A model generated the notes under the pieces. That model was not told the origin of the DNA. It saw nothing but the letters and a program-made list of their open reading frames with translations, and ran no database searches. From Streptomyces sp. NBC_01288 (GTDB lineage: Bacteria > Actinomycetota > Actinomycetes > Streptomycetales > Streptomycetaceae): a DNA stretch of 64,000 bases. The stretch lies in the NCBI RefSeq assembly GCF_035982055.1, contig NZ_CP108427.1:1364001-1428000 (forward strand), read 5' to 3'. The translations under genes were made by a program, and so were the position numbers. Every line of letters starts with the position of its first letter. The stretch's first letter is position 1. Below are positions 43,153 through 49,752 of the stretch, piece after piece.

Positions 43153-44051
43153 CCCTCTCCTCGCAGAGTCACGCCCGCCTCACGCAGCAACTGGATCTTG
43201 CCGGGTTTGGGCGGGCCGGGAAGTACGTCGTATTCAGCGGCGACGATCGCTCGGATCGCCGCCCTTCCCCCCGCCACGAACCCCGCGAGCAGCAGCTTCA
43301 GTCTGCCGTGGACGCTACCCACCAGGGGGGCGCCTTCATTCAGGAGATCGCGGGCGCGTTCTGCTTCGTATGCAACCAGTGCGCGCACCGATGCGCCCGC
43401 GGAGGGCGTGGCGAGATCCGCTTCCTGGACGTGAAAGCGCTTCATGTCCTGGGCGGGCAGGTAGATGCGGTCGCGGCCGAGGTCCTCGGTCACGTCCTGC
43501 AGGTGTTCGACGATCTGAAGTGCGGTACAGATCGCGTCGGACAGCCGGACCCGCTCGGGGGTCTCGGTGCCGGTGACGCCGAGGACCAGGCGGCCGACCG
43601 GGTTGGCGGACAGCTCGCAGTAGGCGAGGAGATCGTCGTAGGTCTCGTAGCGCGTGACGAGCTGGTCCTGGCGGTTCGCGGCGATCAGCCCGAGGAAGGG
43701 CTCGGGGGTCAGCGCGCACCGGCGGACGGTCGGCTGGAGGCGGCGCAGCAGCGGGTGGCCCGGGGTGCCGTCGAAGACGCGGTGCAGATCGGCCTCGAAG
43801 GCGTCGAGGAGGAGCAGGCGGTCCTCGGTGTCCTCGGGCGACACGCCTAGGAGGCGGGCGTCGGCGCCGCCGGGGGCCAGATCGCCGTCTCCGATGTCGT
43901 CGACGAGGCGGGCGAATCCGTACACCGCCATGAGATCGGTGCGCCAGGCCCTGGGCAGGAAGAAGGGCGCCACGGGGAAGTTCTCACCCGCGGCCTTGTC
44001 GAGTGTGCCGCGCTCCGGATCACCGGTGCCGGCGGAGTCGGTTCCCGTCAT
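43149..44051 (-). CDS. hpnC: Hydroxysqualene synthase
   Basis: A 300-residue squalene-synthase-fold protein that converts presqualene diphosphate to hydroxysqualene. Seen are ENFPVAPFFLPRAWRTDLMAVYGFARLVDDIGDGDL (opening block and first Asp motif), CELSANPVGRLVLGVTG and QIVEHLQDVTEDLGRDRIYLP (second Asp motif, DVTED). It is the first gene of the hopanoid run; the leader of about 330 bp upstream should carry the main promoter. It overlaps hpnD by 4 bp. Confidence 0.94.
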   Translation of the reverse strand: MTGTDSAGTGDPERGTLDKAAGENFPVAPFFLPRAWRTDLMAVYGFARLVDDIGDGDLAPGGADARLLGVSPEDTEDRLLLLDAFEADLHRVFDGTPGHPLLRRLQPTVRRCALTPEPFLGLIAANRQDQLVTRYETYDDLLAYCELSANPVGRLVLGVTGTETPERVRLSDAICTALQIVEHLQDVTEDLGRDRIYLPAQDMKRFHVQEADLATPSAGASVRALVAYEAERARDLLNEGAPLVGSVHGRLKLLLAGFVAGGRAAIRAIVAAEYDVLPGPPKPGKIQLLREAGVTLRGEG

Positions 44052-44380
44052 CGCTCACTGCCAGGGGCGGGGACGGCGCATGCTTCGGTGAGCTGGGGAG
44101 TTTCCGTAGCCATTGCCGTCACATCTCCCGTTCTACACTGCCGACCCAATACACACTATTTCGGACACGCCGCCCAGTCGTCCGCACGGTTAAACGCAGG
44201 CTTACCCGCAGAAGGGTGTCGCGCATTATCGCCCCACTTGCCGCTATTCGGCACCGGTACAGCTTACGTTGTACAACGCAGCAAGGTTCCTCGGGGTGTC
44301 CTGCACATCACAACAACACACCGATTGGCGTCAAGATTCCTTGGGCGGGGCCGAGTTGACGTTTCCTTTGCAGACGCGGA
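44052..44380. other. Upstream region of the hopanoid operon with CGTTGTACAACG palindrome
   Basis: About 330 bp without a gene, more A/T-rich than its surroundings. It is the expected promoter region of hpnC and the following genes (minus strand). The perfect 12-bp palindrome CGTTGTACAACG at 44267-44278 lies about 215 bp before the hpnC start and could bind a dimeric regulator. No -10/-35 pair could be fixed with confidence. Confidence 0.5.
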
Positions 44381-44407
44381 GCCCCGCCGGAACAGTTCCG
44401 GCGGGGC
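44381..44407 (-). terminator. Terminator hairpin after the ABC transporter genes
   Basis: GCCCCGCCGGAA and its exact complement flank a 3-base loop (CAG), starting about 43 bp after the ABC ATPase stop. The strong 12-bp GC stem without a long T tail is normal for Streptomyces terminators. It separates the glycopolymer operon from the hopanoid promoter region. Confidence 0.82.
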
Positions 44408-44449
44408 CGTGGGAAGCGTTCTGGGCTTTTGCGCCCCTATGCGTGTGGA

Positions 44450-45241
44450 CTACTTGCCCGTGAACTTCTCGTACTCCTTGATGACCTCGTCGGTCGGGCC
44501 GTCCATCCGGAGTTCGCCGCGTTCCAGCCACAGCACCCGGTCACAGGTGTCGCGGATCGACTTGTTGTTGTGACTGACGAGAAACACCGTGCCCGCGGAC
44601 TTGCGCAGCTCGCGGATGCGCTCCTCGGAGCGGACCTGGAACTTGCGGTCGCCGGTGGCCAGCGCCTCGTCGATCATCAGGACGTCGTGGTCCTTCGCCG
44701 CCGCGATGGAGAACCGCAGCCGGGCCGCCATGCCGGAGGAGTAGGTGCGCATCGGGAGGGTGATGAAGTCGCCCTTCTCGTTGATGCCGGAGAAGTCGAC
44801 GATGTCCTGGTAGCGCTCCCTGACCTGCTCGCGGGACATGCCCATGGCGAGCCCGCCCAGGATGACGTTGCGCTCGCCGGTGAGGTCGTTCATCAGGGCC
44901 GCGTTCACGCCGAGCAGCGAGGGCTGGCCGTTGGTGTAGACCCGGCCCTTCTCGGCGGGGAGCAGGCCGGCGATGGCCCGCAGCAGGGTCGACTTGCCGG
45001 AGCCGTTCGAGCCGATCAGGCCGACGGCCTCGCCGCGGTAGGCGACGAAGGAGACGCCCTTGACGGCGTGCACCTTGCGCACCCCACGCTCCTCGCCGCG
45101 CTTGACTATGCGGCTGAGGGCGGAGGTGGCGCTGCCCTTGCCGGTCTTGGCGCCGTGCACGCGGTAGACGATGTGCAGCTCGTCCGCGATGACGGTGGGG
45201 ACCAGATCCTGGGGGGTCCGCTCGATGTTCTGCTCAGCCAC
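44450..45241 (-). CDS. ABC transporter ATPase, polysaccharide/teichoic-acid type (TagH-like)
   Basis: A 263-residue ATPase of the ABC-2 polysaccharide exporter group. The Walker A is GLIGSNGSGKSTLLRAIAG, the signature YSSGMAARLRFSIA, and Walker B HDVLMIDEALATGD with the SHNNKSIRDTCDRVLWLERG end typical of TagH/KpsT-like proteins. The inserted KTGKGSATSALSRIVKRGEE before the fold is a usual feature. It powers export of an undecaprenyl-linked or lipid-linked polymer with the permease whose gene it overlaps by 8 bp. It starts at GTG 45241. Confidence 0.93.
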   Translation of the reverse strand: MAEQNIERTPQDLVPTVIADELHIVYRVHGAKTGKGSATSALSRIVKRGEERGVRKVHAVKGVSFVAYRGEAVGLIGSNGSGKSTLLRAIAGLLPAEKGRVYTNGQPSLLGVNAALMNDLTGERNVILGGLAMGMSREQVRERYQDIVDFSGINEKGDFITLPMRTYSSGMAARLRFSIAAAKDHDVLMIDEALATGDRKFQVRSEERIRELRKSAGTVFLVSHNNKSIRDTCDRVLWLERGELRMDGPTDEVIKEYEKFTGK

Positions 45242-46163
45242 GGCCGTACCGCTCCTCCGCCTGCCAGAAGTACACGAAGCCGCCGACGAACAGGACCACG
45301 GCCCAGAAGGCGGCGATGGCCCACACGTGCGGCGGCAGGTTCGACGCGCCGTAGCCGTCGATGAGCGCGAAGCGCATCAGGTCCATGTAGACGGCGGCCG
45401 GGTTCACCTGGAGGATGCGGACGAACACCTCGGAGCGGCCCTCCATCATCGTGCTGATGGAGAACATGACGCCCGACGCGTACATCCAGGTGCGCAGCAT
45501 GAACGGCATCAGCTGCGCGAGGTCCGGGGTCTTGGCGCCCATCCGCGCCACGATCAGCGCGAGCCCGGTGTTGAACAGGAACTGGAGCACCAGGACCGGG
45601 ACGATCAGCAGCCAGGACAGGCTCGGGTAGCTGCCGAAGCCGACGACGATGATGAACAGCACGATCATCGAGAACAGCAGTTGCTGGAGCTGCTGGAGCG
45701 CGAAGGAGATCGGCAGCGAGGCGCGCGGGAAGTGCAGCGCGCGCACCAGGCCGAGGTTGCCGGAGATCGCGCGGACGCCCGCCATGATCGAGCTCTGCGT
45801 GAAGGTGAACACGAAGACGCCCGTGACCAGGAACGGGATGTACACGTCCCGGGACATGCCCCGGCTGGCCTTCAGGATGACGCCGAAGATGAAGAAGTAC
45901 ACGGCCGCGTTCAGCAGCGGCGTGGCCACCTGCCAGAGCTGGCCGAGCTTCGCCTGGCTGTACTGGGCCGTCAGCTTCGCCTGGGAGAAGGCGAGGATGA
46001 AGTGCCGGCGTCCCCAGAGCTGGCGGACGTACTCGGCGAGTCCGGGGCGGGCACCGCTCACCGTCAGCCCGTACTTGGCGGACAGTTGGGCCGCCGTGAG
46101 GCCTTCGTCGGGCGACGGACGCGGGCTCACCGCGACTCCGCCGTCATGCGTTGTCTCACTCAA
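45234..46163 (-). CDS. ABC-2 type permease, polysaccharide exporter (TagG-like)
   Basis: A 309-residue integral membrane protein with about six helices in the ABC-2 layout: LWGRRHFILAFSQAKLTAQYSQAKLGQLWQVATP before helix 1, then NAAVYFFIFGVIL and IPFLVTGVFVFTFTQSSIMAGVRAI. The conserved segment VRALHFPRASLPISFALQQL is typical of TagG/KpsM proteins. It forms the membrane channel for the ATPase downstream. A 152-bp gap separates it from the glycosyltransferase gene, so it may have a promoter of its own as well as read-through. Confidence 0.92.
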   Translation of the reverse strand: MSETTHDGGVAVSPRPSPDEGLTAAQLSAKYGLTVSGARPGLAEYVRQLWGRRHFILAFSQAKLTAQYSQAKLGQLWQVATPLLNAAVYFFIFGVILKASRGMSRDVYIPFLVTGVFVFTFTQSSIMAGVRAISGNLGLVRALHFPRASLPISFALQQLQQLLFSMIVLFIIVVGFGSYPSLSWLLIVPVLVLQFLFNTGLALIVARMGAKTPDLAQLMPFMLRTWMYASGVMFSISTMMEGRSEVFVRILQVNPAAVYMDLMRFALIDGYGASNLPPHVWAIAAFWAVVLFVGGFVYFWQAEERYGRG

Positions 46164-46315
46164 GGGTGGATGCCTTCATTTTCGGATTCGTCTTACGACT
46201 GTCTTGCGTTCGTCTTACGGAATTGTGCTACAGGAACTGACACGTATCCGCCGCCGGATACGTTTCGAGGGGTCGGCCGCGCGTCCCGCGCGCGGTCACG
46301 CGCGCCCCGAGCCTG

Positions 46316-47197
46316 TCAGATGACCGGAGGACGGCCCAGCCGGGTCAGGCGCCACACCGTACGCCACCGCATGGGCCTGCGCGGTCCGCACGGAGTGGTC
46401 CAGCCCTCCTTGAACCCGCCGAACCAGGCCTGGAGCGCCGGGCGCGAGGGGCGGCGCAGGAGGGTGAGCAGCAGCCACACGCCGAGGTAGACGGGGACGA
46501 GGGGCGCGGGGAGGTTGCGGCGGGCCAGCCAGACCCGGTTGCGGGCGACCATGCGGTGGTAGACCGCGTGCCGCGAGGGCGCGGTCGTCGGGTGGTACAG
46601 GACCATGTCGGACCGGTAGTCGATCATCCAGCCCGCGTCCAGAGCCCGCCAGGCGAGGTCGGTCTCCTCGTGGGCGTAGAAGAACTCGTCCGGGAGTCCG
46701 CCGACCTCGGCGAAGACCTTTGTGCGCACCGCGTTGGCGCCGCCGAGGAAGGTGGTGACCCGGGAGGAGCGCATCGGGTCGGAGGCGCGCAGCCTGGGCA
46801 CGTGCCGACGCTGGGTGACACCGGTCTCCGGGTCGGCGATGCGGAAGCTGATGATGCCGAGTTCGGGGTCGGCGGCGAAGGCCTGCCGGCACAGCTCGGC
46901 GGTGTCGTGCTGGGCGAGGAGCCCGTCGTCGTCGAGGAACATCACTATGTCGACATCGCGACCGGCGGGCCCGAAGGCCTCCAGGCCGATGTTGCGGCCG
47001 CCGGGGATGCCGAGGTTCTCGGGCAGTTCTATGCTCCGGACGCCCGCGGGAACGTCCGGGACGGGCGAGCCGTTGCCGACGACGACCGCCTCGACCCGGT
47101 CGCCGTCCTGCTTGGCGACCGAGTCGAGCAGCGCCCGTAGTTCGTCGGGGCGGTTGCCCATGGTGATGATCACCGCGCCGACCTTCATGCCGCTCAC
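46316..47197 (-). CDS. Family 2 glycosyltransferase
   Basis: A 293-residue GT-A enzyme. It opens VGAVIITMGNRPDELRALLDS, has the metal-binding IVMFLDDDGLLAQHDTAEL (Asp triad), GGANAVRTKVFAEVGGLPDEFFYAHEETDLAWRAL and a hydrophobic C-terminal stretch (LPAPLVPVYLGVWLLLTLLRR) that may attach it to the membrane. It should add a sugar to the polymer or carrier made by this cluster. It starts at GTG 47197, overlapping the CDP-alcohol phosphotransferase stop by 4 bp; ATG at 47188 is an alternative. Donor and acceptor are unknown. Confidence 0.9.
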   Translation of the reverse strand: MSGMKVGAVIITMGNRPDELRALLDSVAKQDGDRVEAVVVGNGSPVPDVPAGVRSIELPENLGIPGGRNIGLEAFGPAGRDVDIVMFLDDDGLLAQHDTAELCRQAFAADPELGIISFRIADPETGVTQRRHVPRLRASDPMRSSRVTTFLGGANAVRTKVFAEVGGLPDEFFYAHEETDLAWRALDAGWMIDYRSDMVLYHPTTAPSRHAVYHRMVARNRVWLARRNLPAPLVPVYLGVWLLLTLLRRPSRPALQAWFGGFKEGWTTPCGPRRPMRWRTVWRLTRLGRPPVI

Positions 47198-47973
47198 TTC
47201 AGCCTGCTCGACGCGAGGATCGACACCAGGTGCAGCAGGGTCTGGAGCAGCGCGATGCCGGCCAGTACGGCGACGCCGAGCCGCGAGTAGAACAGGTCGC
47301 CGCGCATCTGGTCCACGATCGCCAGGACCAGGATCAGCAGGGTCGCCTCGATGCCGAGGATCAGCCGGTGGAACTTGAAGGCGGCGGCGGCCCTACGCGC
47401 CAACGCCATCCCGGAGGACCGCATCTCGGCCGCGGACTCCTGGACCGGTGCCTTGCCGGTCTGGTGGCGGGCCACCCCGACCAGGTCGGTCTCGGCCTTG
47501 ATGAGGATCGCGCCGAGCGCGGCCAGCGTCCCGAGGAACGCCCACAGCCAGTCGATACGGCCGCTGCCGAACAGGTCGGCGGCGCGCAGCCCGAAGCCGA
47601 CCAGCACGGCTGCGTCGGTGAGATAGGCGCCGACGCGGTCGAGGTAGACCCCGGCAAGGGAATACTGCTTGCGCCAGCGGGCGATCTCGCCGTCGACGCA
47701 GTCCAGCAGCAGATACATCTGGACGCACACCACGCCGAGCACGGCGCCCGTGATCCCCGGCACCAGCAGCGCCGGGGCGGCGAGCACCCCGAAGACGGTC
47801 ATCAGGTACGTGAGCTGGTTGGGCGAGACCCTGGTGTTCACCAGGTAGCGGTCCACCCGCAGGGACACCTCACGCATGTAGAGGCGTCCCATCCAGTGCT
47901 CACCGCTGCGCCGGTCCTTCACCCCTGCGGGGTGGACGACGGGACGGAGTTCAGCTACCGATGGCCTTGACAT
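47194..47973 (-). CDS. CDP-alcohol phosphotransferase-family membrane protein with altered catalytic motif
   Basis: A 259-residue membrane protein. The family signature D-x2-D-G-x2-A-R-x8-G-x3-D-x3-D begins at DCVDGEIARW (Asp91, Asp94) and continues to GVYLDRVGAYLTD. Gly108 and Asp112 are present, but the fourth Asp, expected at 116 and normally the catalytic base, is Ala; an Asp occurs at 120. It may be inactive, use another base, or act on a different substrate. It overlaps the glycerol-1-phosphate dehydrogenase-like gene by 23 bp. Normal members transfer a phospho-alcohol from CDP-alcohol to an acceptor alcohol or lipid. Confidence 0.87.
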   Translation of the reverse strand: MSRPSVAELRPVVHPAGVKDRRSGEHWMGRLYMREVSLRVDRYLVNTRVSPNQLTYLMTVFGVLAAPALLVPGITGAVLGVVCVQMYLLLDCVDGEIARWRKQYSLAGVYLDRVGAYLTDAAVLVGFGLRAADLFGSGRIDWLWAFLGTLAALGAILIKAETDLVGVARHQTGKAPVQESAAEMRSSGMALARRAAAAFKFHRLILGIEATLLILVLAIVDQMRGDLFYSRLGVAVLAGIALLQTLLHLVSILASSRLK

Positions 47974-49012
47974 AGTCGGCGTAGTTGTCCTTGATCTGGT
48001 CGGTTTTCAGGTCGAGGTGTTCGAGGATGGTGTAGCGGCCGGGACGGGTCTCCGGAGCGAACTCCACGGCGCGGACGAACTCGTCCACCGTGAAGCCGAT
48101 CTCCTCCGGCAGCACCGGAAGTCCGTGCCGGCGCAGCACCTCGGCCATGTAGGCCGATTCCTCGTGGGCTCCGCGCAGGTACATCGCGAAGGCCGCGCCC
48201 AGTCCGCACTGCTCGCCGTGGGCGGCCGCGCGTTTGGGGAAGAGCAGGTCGAAGGCGTGATTGATCTCGTGGCAGGCGCCGGAGGACGGGCGCGAGTCAC
48301 CCGACACCGACATGGCGATACCGCTGAGGACGAGCGCCTCGGCGAGCACCTGGAGGAAGGCGTTGTCGCCGACCCCGCCCGGGTGCCGCAGCACGGCTTC
48401 GCCCGCCTGCCGGGCCATGGCCGCGGCGAGACCGTCGATCTTCTCGCCCTTGACGCGGTTGGCCAGCTCCCAGTCCGCGATCGCGGAGATGTTGGAGATC
48501 GCGTCCCCGATGCCGGCCCGCACGAAGCGGACCGGTGCCTCGCGGATGACGTCGAGGTCGATGACGACGGCGATCGGGTTCGGTACGCCGTAGGAGCCGC
48601 GGCCCGCGTCGTTGTCGAGGGTCGCGACCGGCGAGCACAGGCCGTCGTGCGCGAGGTTCGTCGGTACGGCGACCAGGGGCAGGCCGATGCGCGCCGCGGC
48701 GAACTTGGCGCAGTCGATGATCTTGCCGCCGCCGAGACCCACGACCGCGTCGTAGTGACCGGCCTTCATGTCGCCGGCCAGCTGGATCGCGTCGTCGAGG
48801 GTGCCGCCGCCGACCTCGTACCAGGTGGCGCCGGGCAGGCTCGGTTCGAGGCGCGCGCGCAGCCGGGCACCGGAGCCGCCGCTGACGGCGATCGCGAGCT
48901 TGCCCGAGTGCGAGATGCGTTCGTCGGCGAGGACACCGGCCAGGTCGTCGAGGGCACCCGGGCGGATGTCGACGACGACCGGCGAGGGGATCAGCCGGGT
49001 CAGTACAGGCAC
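47951..49012 (-). CDS. Glycerol-1-phosphate dehydrogenase-like (AraM/Egs-type) iron-containing ADH family protein
   Basis: A 353-residue enzyme. The NAD(P) loop is VGLGGGKIIDCAKFAA. Metal and substrate motifs follow in the order of G1P dehydrogenases: VPTNLAHDGLCSP, GIGDAISNISAIADWELA, SGDSRPSSGACHEINHAFDLL and AHGEQCGLGAAFA. These hold the Asp, His and His zinc ligands. Egs and AraM enzymes reduce dihydroxyacetone phosphate to sn-glycerol-1-phosphate, the archaeal stereoisomer. The cluster around it (cytidylyltransferase, CDP-alcohol transferases) would use such a product. Starts at GTG 49012 inside the preceding gene (13 bp overlap). Close relatives that make other products, such as 2-deoxy-scyllo-inosose-like enzymes, are less similar in these motifs. 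Confidence 0.82.
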   Translation of the reverse strand: MPVLTRLIPSPVVVDIRPGALDDLAGVLADERISHSGKLAIAVSGGSGARLRARLEPSLPGATWYEVGGGTLDDAIQLAGDMKAGHYDAVVGLGGGKIIDCAKFAAARIGLPLVAVPTNLAHDGLCSPVATLDNDAGRGSYGVPNPIAVVIDLDVIREAPVRFVRAGIGDAISNISAIADWELANRVKGEKIDGLAAAMARQAGEAVLRHPGGVGDNAFLQVLAEALVLSGIAMSVSGDSRPSSGACHEINHAFDLLFPKRAAAHGEQCGLGAAFAMYLRGAHEESAYMAEVLRRHGLPVLPEEIGFTVDEFVRAVEFAPETRPGRYTILEHLDLKTDQIKDNYADYVKAIGS

Positions 49013-49752
49013 GCGATCTCACGCCCCTTGGCCAGATCCTCGTGGTTGTCGATCTCGACCCACTTGATGTCGCCGATCGGGGCCACGTCGATCCGGAAGC
49101 CGCGGTTCACGAGCTCCTGGTAGCCGTGCTCGTAGAACTGCTGCGGGTCGGTCTCCCACACTGTCTTGAGCGCGTCGGCCAGCTCGGACATGGCGTCGCC
49201 CTCGATGAGGGTGACGCCGATGTACTCACCGGTGGCCTCGGCGGGGTCCATCAGCTTGGTGATCTTCGTCATGCCCTTGGCGGGGTCGACGACGACCTTC
49301 ATCTCCTCGTCCGCGAGGGACTTGACGGTGTCGAGGGCGAGGATGATCTTCTTGCCCTCGCCGCGGGCCGCGAGCAGCGTGTGCTCGACGGAGACCGGGT
49401 GGACGGTGTCGCCGTTGGCGAGGATCACGCCGTCCTTGAGGGCGTCGCGTCCGCACCACAGGGAGTAGGCGTTGTTCCACTCCTCGGCCTTGTCGTTGTC
49501 GATGAGGGTGAGCTTGAGGCCGTACTTCGCCTCAAGGGCCGCCTTGCGCTCGTACACGGCTTCCTTGCGGTAGCCGACGATGATCGCGACCTCGGTCAGA
49601 CCGATCTCGGCGAAGTTGCCGAGGGTCAGGTCCAGGACCGTGGGTTCGCCCTCTATGCCCGCGGGCCCCACCGGCACCAGAGCCTTGGGAAGGCTGTCGG
49701 TGTAGGGGCGCAGACGCCGTCCGGCGCCGGCCGCCAGCACGAGGCCGATCAT
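49000..49752 (-). CDS. LicC-like CTP:phosphoalcohol cytidylyltransferase
   Basis: A 250-residue nucleotidyltransferase. It starts with the NTP-binding loop MIGLVLAAGAGRRLRPYTDSLPKALVPVG and has KAEEWNNAYSLWCGRDAL, a motif resembling the NNIYSL of choline-phosphate cytidylyltransferase LicC. VILANGDTVHPVSVE holds a catalytic Asp. It should activate a phospho-alcohol with CTP (or UTP) and so supply the CDP-alcohol transferases on either side. Glycerol-1-phosphate from the neighbouring dehydrogenase or an inositol phosphate are the leading candidates. Its start overlaps the upstream gene (ATGA). Confidence 0.85.
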   Translation of the reverse strand: MIGLVLAAGAGRRLRPYTDSLPKALVPVGPAGIEGEPTVLDLTLGNFAEIGLTEVAIIVGYRKEAVYERKAALEAKYGLKLTLIDNDKAEEWNNAYSLWCGRDALKDGVILANGDTVHPVSVEHTLLAARGEGKKIILALDTVKSLADEEMKVVVDPAKGMTKITKLMDPAEATGEYIGVTLIEGDAMSELADALKTVWETDPQQFYEHGYQELVNRGFRIDVAPIGDIKWVEIDNHEDLAKGREIACLY

